Counted from the stretch's first letter, positions 23,229 through 35,339 are shown. The stretch is 64,000 nt of DNA from Orobanche coerulescens (GCA_033398695.1 CM065803.1:47173501-47237500); one strand, 5' to 3'. A program made the numbers and translations. The notes: generated from the letters alone by a model not told the origin.

Positions 23229-23235
23229 TATAAAT
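23229..23235 (+). promoter_or_regulatory. TATA box of R 3' LTR
   Basis: TATAAAT, with the same sequence and distance to the palindrome array as in the 5' LTR. Confidence 0.75.
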
Positions 23236-24845
23236 TGGACAGTTTAGTCAGAGTTCGTCATTTTCCATCTCATTTCATTCCTTCGGTAGTTTTGGGCGAT
23301 TTCAAGCGATTCGGAGAGGATTCTTCGAGGTGTAATCATCAATCATCATCTTCAAGCTCATCTTTTGGATTGATCATCATTTCATCATCTTCATCACATC
23401 GAATCAAAGGTATTAAACTCTTGGATCTAGAATTTCGGATTTTTGGGTTTTCCTTCCGATTCCTTCGTGTGAACTTGGATTATCATTGGAATATGTTAGT
23501 TATGGATTATCTAACTTGGATAAACATATTCCTACGGATTTAAACGGTTATTTTCGGAATTATCCCAAGAACCCTTGGGGTTGACTTCGGTTAATTGGGG
23601 ATTTTCCGATTGATGTTGTTGTAATCATGAGTTATGGATTCCTAATGGATTATTGATATCCTTGAAAGTGTTTTGATGGTCTGAAATACTCATCTTGAAG
23701 TTGGTTTCGATTCATACGAGTTCGGATATTATTGTATCGACGTTTGCGTCGGTTATGATCGTATTTGATTCATGTATTGATCGGTTGTTGGTAACTATTA
23801 TTGTTCAAGGTTGTTCGAGCGACCGATATTTCATTTAGGACGTTGTTCGTGGACGGACATTCATCATCGGTATTGTGTAAGTTAATTCTTACTCGGTTAA
23901 AAGGATATTCATTCCTTTTGTCGTTGTTCATTCATAATCATAACTCATTCATCATTGTATTAATCGTATCAAAGCTCGTCATTGTCAATTAATCACCTCA
24001 GTCATAAGGAACGACGGTTCCGATCATTTCATTGAGCTATCATTCATTTCACCATCATTCAATCTTGGTGAGTCATTATTCATTTTCATTGTCACTTTTG
24101 TCATATTGTGGCATTCCGGGTCATACTGGCGTGCCGGTTGGTATGTGTAGGATTTTCATGTCGGGCACATTATAGTCGTGTGTTGGTTGGCGGCCTCACA
24201 TTGGACTGTGCACACGAGTCGATTGCTCGTGAGACTGATTAGGTACAAGACCACGCGTGTTTGATCGTTGGTGGCTTGTGCACGGACACATTTCCATCCC
24301 GGGCGTAGTGTGGCGCCATTCCTTTGAGCCGTACTGATTAGTCGATTCATATAGCATGTTTGATTGCGTATGTTTTGACAGAATAATTCATAATTTTAGA
24401 TATATCATGATTGTGTATTTTCAACCCTTGAGGATTGTTGTTCTGTGTAACTGACCCCGTTGGGGGATGCTGTTTTTCAGGTCATGGCAAGGCTAAGGCA
24501 CGGGGAGAGCATGGTGACGGCGAGGAGTCCCAGTGATACTAGTAGGGGGCCCCAGTCTGTTCAGTCATTTATTCAGTCATTTGTGTTTCCTTTATTTATT
24601 CCGCTGCAGACATTCCGTTTGAATTCTCATTTCATTCAGTGTTGTGTATTTTATCGTCACATAAAATACACATGTATTCTATTTTATCCTGGGTGTGTTG
24701 TATAAAACTCCTCGTCGGAGTAATTGATGTTGTAATGTGGTTCGGTACTACATTTACCTGTGTAATTCATTCATTTTCATTCGCCTGGTGGGTCCCAGTC
24801 GGGGGTCCACGGCACTGTAATATCCGCCTAGTTTGGGGTGTTACA

Positions 24846-25698
24846 CTGGTGCCGCTAGATCTCGAGAGGGCTCACAAGCCTCGAGGGATTTTGTTACTCC
24901 AGTCCGTACTTCATCCAAGGGGTCCTATCAGGCTTCGAGAACCCGAGGTAAGGACATTCATCACCGATTTTGAACAAGTTAATTCTTGCTCGGTAGTAGG
25001 ACAATCATTCATTTCATTGTCGTTCACTCATTCATCTAATTCATTCATCATATATATCAATCATGTTGGGACTCATAATTATCGATTAATCATTCAATTC
25101 ACGAGGAACGGCGGTTCCAATCACTTCAGAGAGCTATCACTCATGACGTTATTAATTCACCTTGGTGAGTCATTCCAAATCCTTGTCGGATTTGTAGCCA
25201 TTTATCATTCATCATTCATTTTAGTCACTTTCATTCTCGTGACCTTCCGAGATCATATTTAGCGGCGAGTTCATCTGCGGATATACCTTAAATCGTTGAG
25301 ATAAAGGAGATCGATGACATGGAAGGATAACGATGTTGACTACATTTGAGATGTAACCTTGTTTTTGGATGACTGTGTAACTCAATCCGTAGTAATGTAT
25401 CGTGACTGTGGATCATTTATTCTTGATCTATTTTATTATGATCATATTTGAGAATCTTGAGATTTGGGTCAACTGTTGGGAGTTCACCCCTTCGGCGTTG
25501 TGCTCAAGATTTTTTTTGATAATTTGGGAAATCATTCACTGAGATTCGAGACGTCAAGTCTTGGGGACTTGAGCGTGCGATTGATTTGGTCCCGAGGACT
25601 AGATGTGCATTATTGTTTTCAGATCTTGATGGATAGTTCATATCCCGAGTTGTTTACCCTGAGTTTCGAGGACGAAACTCCTTTTAAGGGGGGGTGTA
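24846..25698 (+). mobile_element. Element Q internal 3' remainder
   Basis: This is the Q sequence on the far side of the R insertion. It contains an R-like LTR fragment (about 24960-25260), non-coding DNA to about 25620, then a short remnant reading SSYPELF (25636-25656), the end of a chromodomain pol. AGTTTCGAGGACGAAACT (25662-25679) and a purine run (25681-25696) follow. Nearly all of Q pol is therefore missing. Confidence 0.8.
24960..25260 (+). repeat. R-like LTR fragment inside Q
   Basis: The order AGTTAATTCTTGCTCGGT, GGAACGGCGGTTCCAATCA, GAGCTATCACTCAT and CACCTTGGTGAGTCATT is collinear with R 3' LTR positions about 23880-24080, but clearly diverged. It has no LTR ends. Confidence 0.65.
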
Positions 25699-26074
25699 TG
25701 TAATACCCGGTTGTAATTCATTCATTTTCATTCAGTAATTATCAGTCTGTAATTGTCACTCAGTGTATTTTCACTCGATTATGATCATTCATCAATCATG
25801 TTCATTCACCGTGTTCACCGTTCGGAAAAACTTCGAGTGGTGTATCGTTATTGTTCATTGTTTCAACTTTCCTCATATGAGTTCGACTTTGTTAGATCAC
25901 CATTAATTTTTGGTAACTCCAAAAATTCTAAATCTTTGCAATATTATAGAGCATCGAGTTATCTTTCCAATGGCTCAAACGGTGAGTCAATCGGAGTCCG
26001 GACGATAGAGTTATGGTCATTTTAGCTCAACCGCTCACTTTTCAGTTATTGGCCGATCACTGCCGAACGGACTC

Positions 26075-26375
26075 GGCCGTGTCGTCCGACACGGCCCGTG
26101 CCGCATTTCGTCGGAAAATGCCGAAGTGTCGCCTCAGGACCCGACCGTGTCGCCGCACGGCCAGTCGAACCCTTCCGGATAAGCGAGAAATCGTCGCCAA
26201 GACGCCCGCCGTGTCGCCCGCACGGCCGAGTCATGCCGAAGTCATTGCCGGACGGTCATCGTCGGATGGCCCTCGCGCCGCGACCATGTCAAGCGGGACA
26301 CGGTCGAGTCCTGTCGGCTGCCACCGGCCAATCGTAGACACGACCGTGCCGATCGGCACGGGCCGTGTCCGGCAG
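26075..26375 (+). repeat. GC-rich CACGGCC/GGCCGTG array in Q 3' LTR
   Basis: It is collinear with 10238-10540. Half-sites GACACGGCC, GCACGGCC and GGCCGTGTC recur, with many 1-base differences from the partner at CCG, CGG, CAG or CTG. Confidence 0.75.
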
Positions 26376-27629
26376 GCAGTCAACTCCCTTAAATTCGTTT
26401 TTTTCAGCATTTCAGCCATTTTTCTCCATTTTCATCACCTTCAACCGAGAGAGAAAGCTTGAGGGAAGGTTTTTCCTTCGCAAATCATTTGGGTGTTTGA
26501 TTTTCTTCATCTCCTTTCGAGCGTGAAGCCCGGATAATCAATTTAACGCGTGTTCTTCGGATTAAAGTACTTGGATCTTCAAAGGTAATATTCTTCAACA
26601 CCTTGGATTTCGATTCTATGTTGAGATATGATGTTTTGGACGTTACAATCATGTTATATGAAGGGACATGTATATGATTATGAGTTTATATAAGGATTCA
26701 TTGGATTATTGAGGGATTATTCAAGAACACTTTGAATATCGAGTTGAAATTGGGGGTTTTCGATTAATTGTCGTTATAATCACGTTTTCGGATATTCATT
26801 TTGGATTATTGATAGTATTCATGAGGTTTTGTGGGTTTGAATCATTCATTGGAAGTTGGTTTCGGATGTAATTGAGTTTTGGTTGTAAACAATTGGAGAT
26901 TGTTTACAACGCGTTTGTTTTAATGCCCCAATGAGTTTCGGGTATTGTTGTATCGACTTTTGAGTTGGTTGTGATCATGCTTGATTCGTATTAAGAGAAT
27001 TGTTGGTATTTATGTTGTTCAAGGTTGTTCGAGCGCCGATAATTTCATTAAGGACGTTGATCGTGGAAGTACCTTCTCGCCTTCGGTTTGAGGCAAGTTT
27101 TATACTTGTACTAGTCAATGAGATTAATGTCATCATATATGTGTATAAATGTGTTGTATCATTCCGAGACTTAGTCTCTTCATGAATTCATTGATATTAA
27201 GAGATCGCTCGATACGATACCTTTCGCAATTTTGCCAAATATTATTGTTATTCCTTTTAGATTGTCATTAAAACCGCATACACGCCGATTAAAGGCATTG
27301 GCTTATTCATTTCTCACTTTCGTCGTTTCAGAATCCGATTAAAGGTACCGAGGCATCCTTCATATCATTGTTATCGAATTGCCGTTCGCAGGCAAATCGA
27401 AATGTTCAATCATTCACTATATCATTGTATCGATTGACCGTTCTAAGGCAATCGAGTTATTCAATCATTCATCATATCGTTCATATCGATTAGCCATTAT
27501 AAGGAAATCGAAGTGCTCAAGCATTCATGGAATCATCCGCTGCATCATTGTCATCGGTTAGCCGTTCTAACGATATCAAGGTGTTGAGTTCGGACTGTCG
27601 AGGATGGTGCTGGCCGACTCAAGACAGCA

Positions 27630-27940
27630 TACCATCCCTAATTGTGATACGGCTTTCATGCCGTGGCTTCGGCCCTAATTGTGATACGGCTTTCATGCCG
27701 TGGCTTCGGCCCTAATTGTGATACGGCTTTCATGCCGTGGCTTCGGCCCTAATTGTGATACGGCTTTCATGCCGTGGCTTCGGCCCTAATTGTGATACGG
27801 CTTTCATGCCGTGGCTTCGGACCTAATTGTGATACGACTTTCATGCCGTGGCTTCGGCCCTAATTGTGATACGGCTTTCATGCCGTGGCTTCGGCCCTAA
27901 TTGTGATACGGCTTTCATGCCGTGGCTTCGGCCCTAATCA
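27630..27940 (+). repeat. 37-bp minisatellite in Q 3' LTR
   Basis: About eight tandem units have the same consensus as 11785-12020, but with TTCGGCCC instead of TTCGCCC between units, so the period is 37 bp. One unit reads CGGACC and one ACGACT. Confidence 0.95.
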
Positions 27941-28719
27941 ATAACAGCTTCGGGCTGTTTCAACTTCATGTGATTGTGATATTTGACAATTTCGGCTGAG
28001 TGGTTTTTAGGCCTTGTGATTGTCTTGTTAATTTCATTGGAGCCTCCGGGCATTGTGATTCATATTTAATCCTGTTCTGGTTTGGTTCATGTCGTGTAAT
28101 TCCTTGTGGTATTCTGTGATTATGATTCGCCGTTGGGCACTTATGTTTTAACCTGTCGAACAGGTATTAATAGTATGCCGTGGGCATAGTATTTCACGAA
28201 TGCTCGGTTCTTACTTTGATTTGTGAGCATCTCGTATTATTATCATCATTATACTGTTTCATTCTGCTTTTGGATGCATATCATGTTATACATGTATTTG
28301 ATGTTCATTATCTGGATGACTGACCCCGTGGGGGCGGAACATGTTTTCATGTTTTAGGTGCTTGCGAGGAGAGAGTTGAGGCACAGGGGCATGACGATGG
28401 CGACGAGGCATTCGAGCGATACTAGTCCGAGTTGTTCATTGTTGGTCAGTCAGTTGGAGTGTACTCCAGTCTTGTCAGTTGTTGTCGTGTTGTATTACCC
28501 GAACAGATGTTCGTGGATGCTGTTGTATTTCATTTTGGCCTTGTAGGCCACTTTTGTCGTTGAAATTCCCTATCGGAATATTGTGTTGGATATCATGGTA
28601 GGGACTATGATTTTCCCTTGTTGTTTAATTTAACGTATTTTAGTCATGTTCGCCTGGTGGATCTCCTGGCGTGGGGTCCACGGCACTGTAATAACCCAAT
28701 AGGATTTGGGGGTGTTACA

Positions 28720-28724
28720 CATAT
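28720..28724. repeat. Target site duplication of Q, right copy (CATAT)
   Basis: It matches 9864-9868 exactly. Confidence 0.9.
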
Positions 28725-30285
28725 TCCCTGCAAGAACACATCTAGCAAAATACTCCAACATCAAATTACATGAATATTTAAATTGCTATCAATTAGTCAC
28801 CAAAATTAATTAAAATAGCAAAAACTTTAAATCTATCTCCAATACCAAATATTGGAAATAAAACGCAGCGCAAGCGAAGTTGGGAAAAATTGATAAAAGC
28901 ATTTTACGCGCCCACGAGTATAAAACCTATTTAGGCATGCTAATTAATTAACTACTAAGATTAATAAGCAATTTAAATACTATTTATTATTTAATAAATA
29001 ATCTTATTGCTAAGTTTAATATCCTAGTCTAGATCAAAATATCATAGGATATTTACCTCTTGAAGAGTAGTGATTGCTTTTTTGATCTCTTCCTCAAAAT
29101 CTTATAGAGTATGGTCCCGCTTGAATCCGGATGTTATGTGATTAACAAGCTACCGAATCTTGCTTGCACTTCAATGAGATCGGTCGGACCTTATTGTTCT
29201 TGTGAGTCACTCAATTTTCTTTGTTTTCTAGTATTATGTAGACACTCTTAGAAAATTGATGTGTTATCTAATTTGTAGAATTAAAGACACAAGTCAAGAT
29301 CTACAACTAAGCACAAGAAAAAAAAATCGAACTCTCAAGCATCATGAAGATGTCACGTTCGAACCCCCATTAAGTCCTATTTATAGGCTTTTGGACTACT
29401 ATAGGGATCTTAAGGAGGATTAGGGTTAAGACTTCTAGTGCAACCCAACTTTCCATATTAAGCCCTTCCTAATATGGTTGAGTTCACTAACATCAATTCA
29501 ATCCACTAAAGAATTAATATTGCACTTCCAACCCAAATCCTAATTTACGAAATCGGGCTCCTTATTTAAATATATTATTTATCGTGTTTAAGATATCGAA
29601 TGTCCATTCATTAATTTAAGCTACTGACATCTTTAATTAATTAATTTCTTATCTAAGAATAGTATCACTCGAACCTTATTATTATATCGGAATTAAATCT
29701 ACCTGCAGAGTTTAATATGATAATCATTATCAAGCTCCTCAAAGGGAAATCATCAACCCACACGAGTCGGGACACGATTTCTAGTTATAAATAATATTAT
29801 TGCCAAGATACGAAGCTTACTGAGTCAATCACTGTGGCTCTCACCCATGGTAAATCAAAACAATAAATATTATAAATACATAATTAAATATTATATAATT
29901 AGAATTAAGAAATAATAATTTTCGAGTTTTACGTTCTTCTTACAGTCAGTGACACTATATCACTTCAATCCAGTTCAATGTATGCAAATACGCTAATGTA
30001 TGCTAATAGTTAAGACCCACTAATCTCAAGCATACATTACAACCTTTCATATAGTTTGTCCAGTAATTATATAGGTTGTGAACTATTATATTATTTTATA
30101 AGGCACCGATAATATGATCTTCTATGTGACACCAACACACCATATTAAAATAATTAGACATTTCACTTGCATAACCATAACGTGAATAAATATCCAAAAT
30201 ATTGTGAGTAAATGTAATTAATATTCTCACAGGTAGTTACAAGGAAATAAGGTAATACAAGCATAAAATATACTTTGCAGTATAC
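28725..30285 (-). mobile_element. AT-rich, probably a decayed copia-type LTR, minus strand
   Basis: No open frame of note. On the minus strand a TATA-like CCTATAAATAGG lies at about 29379-29390, followed downstream (lower coordinates) by a leader-like region and words common in copia LTR leaders, such as CGCTGCGTTTTATTTCC near 28857-28873. Composition is far more AT-rich than the gypsy LTRs on both sides. It may belong to the same old copia insertion as 9182-9740. Beyond the TATA box nothing can be assigned with confidence. Confidence 0.4.
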
Positions 30286-31199
30286 TGTAACACCCACAGA
30301 TTTAACCGGAAATATTACAGCGCCGTGGGCCCCGAGATGGAACCCATAAGGCTAAAAGAAATTTTCGCAAACATTTACAATCGCCCAAGAGGCTAACGAC
30401 GGTACTATCTTTAAAAGAATATTTGAAGACTATATAAAATCTGTTTATCAAAACCGTCGTACAAATTTCATTTTGAAAAGGGCAAGGCCAAACGACCGAA
30501 ACTCAATAGTTTAGAAAATGATTTCTAAAGTAACTCAAATTACCTGAAACGAAAGATCATTTAAAAATACTCACGCAGCGGAAAAGACAAACAATTAAAA
30601 ATGCTCTAGCAGCGGAATACAGCGACTGATCAGGAAACTCAATACACAATTACATGCCCTAGCCAGTATCCTCTGGGAAGCTCATCTCTCCATGACCGCT
30701 ACAAGCTCGATATCTCAAGAACCTAAAAAGAAATCCCACGACGGGGTCAGCCATAATATCCAATAATGAAATCAATCACATCACATCAATAATTACATAC
30801 CAATGAAGTACTAAGTAAGAATACTACCAAAGTAATCTTACCGCCATCATTCTACCAAAATTCACGTCTCGTACTGTTTCTCACACAATACCCAAAGTTC
30901 TCAAAACATTATCATAACTCACTGTTACGAAATCTACTAACTCTGTCTAATTCGATCCATCAGATATCATCATCAAATCTCAATGCAAAAACCGATCGTC
31001 CATCAAAGACGAATACCAAGAGGAAAATACAGAACATACCTCGAGATGCACAATACCACGACAATCACGTCAGTCTAATCCGAGATCAGATCAACACAAT
31101 ATATGAACATGGTCCTAACACAAGACCTACAAATGCATACTCATATGACAACGTCAATATGCTCAAAAATAATAACTATGTATACTCAATGGAAATCCC

Positions 31200-31510
31200 A
31201 TGATCCAGCGCCCTCAGCATAGATCCCAAGATGATCCTACAAGATCAAAACGAGGTGGATAACCAACAATATACATATGCACAACAATAATACATATAAA
31301 ACCAACGATGCGAATCCACATGATTCCATCAACACAACACTGGGTAATCCAACGATCCAGCACCCTCGGCATAGATCCCCATGATGATCCAATCGGACCA
31401 ACGCATGGTGGAAAACCTGTCCAATGATCCAGCGCCCTCAGCATAGATCCCCATGATGATCCCGTTGAACCAACACATGGTGGACATCCGATCCAACGCC
31501 CTCAACATAG
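31200..31510 (-). repeat. 64-72 bp degenerate tandem repeat in N LTR
   Basis: Units share GATCCAGCGCCCTCAGCATA followed by GATCCCCATGATGATCC. Four units are visible, the first separated by an unrelated insert. The second LTR has the same set at 46728-47045 with start-to-start distances of 72 and 64 bp. Confidence 0.85.
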
Positions 31511-32319
31511 ATCCTCATGATCCCTTCGGATCATTTTCAACATAACAATGCAATTATGCATAAACATACGCAAATCAATATGTTCATCAACATGAACAAC
31601 ATATGAATCAAAACATGAAACGACACTATGATAAACAACTAGGATGACTTCATGCTCAGCAACATGAATGACAACCTGCATGATCAACATCATTTACACT
31701 AAACCGAATCAAACTAAGATACTTGTCCCGAGTCGTTCAGGAGAAATCTCGATGTCAAATCATCACCGGCAATTATCCTCAATGCTCGGCGATCCAAACG
31801 TACAATGAACTATAGATACTCATATCCTCGTATTTATCGCAACGTAACCTCGATACCCAAACATACCAATAACTGAGATAAAACATATACATTATGATTT
31901 ACCTACCAGAATCGGAAGAACGATATACAAACCAAATACCCCGAGTTCACAATAATAATCATCGCTATATGCATTATAAACGAAATGTAACTGAAACCAT
32001 TCATTAAATATTATAACTGATCAAGTAATAACTTGCCTCGATACCGATACCACGAAGTTGTTACCGAACCCATTGTCTTTGTCTACGAGCTCCTCAGCCC
32101 CGATCAAAAGCAACACAACGGTCGTAATCCACGATCAATTATCGCAACCTAATGCAATAATCAAATGACAATACATCCGATAATAATCAAGAACCGACAA
32201 GACCAACCAATTGAACTCTACAGTTCAATAAAAACCTCGAATAAACGCAGTCTGAACAAACCAAATCAAACCATCACGAATTCATAATCACAACACAAAA
32301 ATACTGCACTCTCTGCCTA

Positions 32320-32396
32320 CTTAGCGCACGTTAAACGCATAACGTAGCGTGCGCTAAGTTGCTCCTGTTAGCTTGTGCTAGCCAGTAACCTTAACC
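32320..32396 (-). repeat. Second small palindrome cluster in N LTR
   Basis: Two to three TAGCGTGCGCTA-type sites, some decayed (TTAGCTTGTGCTAG), lie downstream of the putative donor. The copy in the other N LTR is at about 47840-47925. Confidence 0.7.
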
Positions 32397-33304
32397 TACG
32401 CTAATGCTGTACAGTGGCATGCATTCCAAGCATCGTCTAACACTTTCATCATATCAATGATCAACTCATCTCAGTATTAAGGATTTCATAACATATTCGA
32501 TTCCAGCTTTAATCTTTAAACACGAATCAACAAGATTCCTTCTTGTTCATATTTGGTAAATTCATAGAACAATTTACCGGTTATTATCATGAATAATCAT
32601 ATTCCAAAATCATCCGTAACCTTTCCAAATTCTAGTTCTTATTCATAAAAATCATGACATATATAATCCAATAGTTCTTCACGAACACGAATTATCCGAA
32701 TTCACGTTAATGATCCATAAAATGACATAATCTGATGTGTTCTAGCATCTAAAAATCGTTATTCATCATGTTCTTCGACATACAATTTATATAACTTCAA
32801 GAATCACACCACCACCACCATAATTGTTACCATACGAAGTAACCAACGATAAAACATCAAAAATCCGAATTGAAGAAGGGAATTACATCAACATATATCT
32901 TGAATTCCATCCAAAACCATACGAAACATATCAATACTCATATATTGGATAACAACACTAACTTAGTTCGGTAATCCAACCCGTTATCATGCTCATCAAC
33001 TCGAATATATGATAATCATCAACTCAAGAATATCAATAATCAATCCAAACGAAATCCAAAGAGTGATTACCTTTTTGAAGGAATGGATTGATTTCCAAGG
33101 TCGAATCTATTTCCAAGAATCGCCAATGATTTAAAGAACAGAGCTTTAATCCATGATTTCTATCTTTAATCTTGTTAAAGAGGATCATCCCTCAGTGTTT
33201 AGGAACTCCAAATGTCCTCCCAAGGTTCTCTCTATCGGTTGCAAGAAGAGAATGGACGAAATGAGGAATGACAGCCAACTACTCATGTATATACACTGTG
33301 CATT

Positions 33305-33660
33305 ATTAACGTACGCTAACCTCTTCATTTAACGTACGTTACCAGTTTAGCATGCGCTACAGCCTTAGCGTGCACTAACTGACTTTGTTAGCGTGCACTA
33401 TCGCAGCCCAGAGGCTACTACCTCGCTTCGTAAACTAACTTACGTACGTAATGCCCATGCATTAATGTACGTAAAACATCATGTCTAGCATACGCAAGTC
33501 CTTGCCCTTAGCGTGCGCTATCCAAAGTTGACTTACTACAGTATTTACCTACCACTCGTGCCCCCACATGCCGAAAGCATCCGCGATTTCTAGGATTCCT
33601 CTGACCGATCTGGAATTAGCGTGTGCTAACCATACGGTTTAGCGTGCGCTAGCCCTGCAT
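33305..33660 (-). repeat. Mixed TAGCGTGCGCTA / TTACGTACGTAA array in N LTR
   Basis: About ten sites mix three half-sites: TTAGCGTGCGCTA forms, TTACGTACGTAA (near 33434) and hybrids such as TTAACGTACGCTAA (near 33308). They lie upstream (minus sense) of the TATA-like site at 33287-33295. The array continues at 42790-43018 beyond the M insertion. Confidence 0.85.
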
Positions 33661-33694
33661 GACAAACACCCGCTGACCTTATCTGGACATGCAT

Positions 33695-33699
33695 CACAA
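33695..33699. repeat. Target site duplication of M, left copy (CACAA)
   Basis: CACAA precedes the M LTR at 33700 and is repeated at 42733-42737. The uninterrupted site in the other N LTR (about 49196-49200) has one copy. Confidence 0.95.
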
Positions 33700-35339
33700 T
33701 GTAACACCCCCAGAATACGACCCGGGAATGTCACACGCCGTAGACCCTTATCACAAGGATCCACCAGGCTAAATCCCAAAAGACTACTCAAAGATTGACC
33801 GACCGGGGTCAAAATTTAATACAAGGTAGACCGACAAGGTCTTAAACCAATTCATAAACTAACGACATTCATACAACAATGACAACAATAAACTTGAACA
33901 CAGAAAAGAATGACAACTCAATTTAAAAATCGATAACTACACCCATGCAAGGGTGAATACTCAAACGACAAAGAAAAATACCGACCAAAATGAAACAAAA
34001 GAAAAGACTCGACTCGTGTGATTAGCATCGTCGCCTTCCATCTCCTTCCAAGCCAATCCCGTGATCGCCCCGAGCCGCCAAAACTCGAGCGCATAACAGA
34101 CACCCACCCCGAAAACTCGGGTTAGCAAACGGAATTTTGCTAGTGCAAGTACATAATATACAAGATATATGAACAAGAATAACACAAAATTCAACCATCG
34201 TGAAGCTTTAACACAAACCATACATTCCCAAAGTTAACACAAGATAGCACTCGCATACACAAGGTGAAAAATAATCACATAGTCATATTCTCTATATGGA
34301 ACATAACGCCAATCAAACTTTGGACGAGCCCAAGGAGTCAAAAGATTAAATTTGAAAATCCATTTTATAAAAAAGGAAAAAGTATTTTGATAAAATAGTT
34401 TGAAAACATTATTAATGACTCGGTCGTCTTGGGGTTTTAAACAAAATCGAATGGGGATGCTTTTGGAAATAATTTCAAAACTCTCGTCCTTGACCCAACG
34501 TATGGAAAACGATTACACAAAAACCAAGTCAACTTATTTGGGGTTCTCACCCAATTTATAGAACACCGTCACAAACGAAATCATTACAACATCACACAGT
34601 GGTTCTCAACCCATTCCAAATAACATCATCATGAAATCAATCATCTCAACATTCCACAGGTCCTCGACCCAAAACACGTAATAGCACCACAATACAATCA
34701 AAGGTATAAAACTCTCATTCGACATATCCTGCTCAAGACCCCGATTAATTAACCCTGAGATTTCACAAACCTCCTTGGTTAATTAACCCCGATACCAAAC
34801 GCTTTAAAAACAATTTGAAACAAGCTTTCAAAAACACGGATTGCGGTCTCGTATCAAGACAAACATTAAAAGTGAGTTGAAAGAATTTGAGATACGAACA
34901 TCGTTCAGAACGGGTCTTAGCTATCACTCAAATACCCGTAACCAATAAGCTGCCAGCGCCCATCGCTCACTGTGCACCGGCGTTCACTCCACTATGTCGG
35001 CCGCTCCTTGAACATGTCACCGCACCGTCACTCCCGCAAGAGCCGCCTTGCACGCGCATTAGGTGACACCGGCGTTCACCACCCATATGGAGCCGCACAT
35101 TGCAGCGTACACTGTGCCGGAGTACACCGCCCGCCTCGTAGGTTCCGGATATGACGTTTCTCACAACAAGTATCCACATTGTTCAAACATCAAGCACACG
35201 GACAATTGTCACAACAATTTTCAACTCGGTACATCAAGTCACACAATTTATCCGCCAGTCCATATCATCACAAATAAACAATAACACGCACGTTATCAAT
35301 CAAACTCAATCAACACCGCACATATATCTCTATGTTGCG

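Larger units (their letters stand above)
14796..24845 (+). mobile_element. Element R, complete chromovirus (Tekay-like) nested in Q
   Basis: This 10,050-bp insertion has LTRs 14796-17197 and 22407-24845, a primer binding site at 17202-17213 and a polypurine tract at 22389-22406. Flanks are CTCGT on the left and CTGGT on the right, a 4-of-5 target duplication whose single difference fits the CTG-type discrepancies seen elsewhere. The internal region has gag, protease, reverse transcriptase, RNase H, integrase and chromodomain in the Ty3/gypsy order. The many frameshifts mean no intact polyprotein as written. Confidence 0.93.
22407..24845 (+). mobile_element. Element R, 3' LTR (2439 bp)
   Basis: TGTAATACCCAG to GGGTGTTACA. 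It is the cleaner copy: the TAGCGCACGCTA array at 22647-23216, TATAAAT at 23229-23235, a donor-like AAAGGTATT near 23406, the hairpin CCCCGTTGGGG near 24455-24465, TTTTTCAG|G near 24473-24481, and TCCACGGCACTGTAATA near 24806-24822. Confidence 0.94.
9869..28719 (+). mobile_element. Element Q, complete Ty3/gypsy insertion carrying nested R
   Basis: It has two LTRs (9869-12796 and 25699-28719), a primer binding site at 12801-12812, a polypurine tract at 25681-25696 and an exact 5-bp duplication on both sides. Removing nested R (14796-24845) leaves about 2.9 kb of internal DNA: leader, broken gag and a few terminal pol codons. Q therefore lost most of pol and could only have moved with help. Confidence 0.92.
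25699..28719 (+). mobile_element. Element Q, 3' LTR (3021 bp)
   Basis: TGTAATACCCGG to GGGTGTTACA. It holds a GC-rich inverted-repeat array (26075-26375), a donor-like AAAGGTAAT near 26583, GAGGCAAGT near 27090, a 37-bp minisatellite, the hairpin CCCCGTGGGGG near 28325-28335, TTTTAG|G near 28352-28358, and TCCACGGCACTGTAATA near 28676-28693. Confidence 0.93.
30286..33699 (-). mobile_element. Element N, 3' LTR, first part (split by M)
   Basis: Read on the minus strand, this is the 3' end of a roughly 4.0-kb LTR: TGTAACACCC at 30286 is the complement of GGGTGTTACA. It continues at 42738 after the M insertion and its duplication. Minus-strand order: palindrome clusters, a TATA-like TGTATATAC at 33287-33295, a donor-like AAGGTAATC near 33066-33074, GAGGCAAGTTATT near 32028-32040, a tandem repeat (31200-31510), a hairpin near 30735-30750 and an acceptor-like TTCTTTTTAG|G near 30721-30730. 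No gene. Confidence 0.9.

Noticed and set aside
34972..35284. Frames around 34967-35284 and 40752-41103 as small genes
   Set aside because: Overlapping frames on both strands inside M LTRs, with no motif and no start context better than chance.
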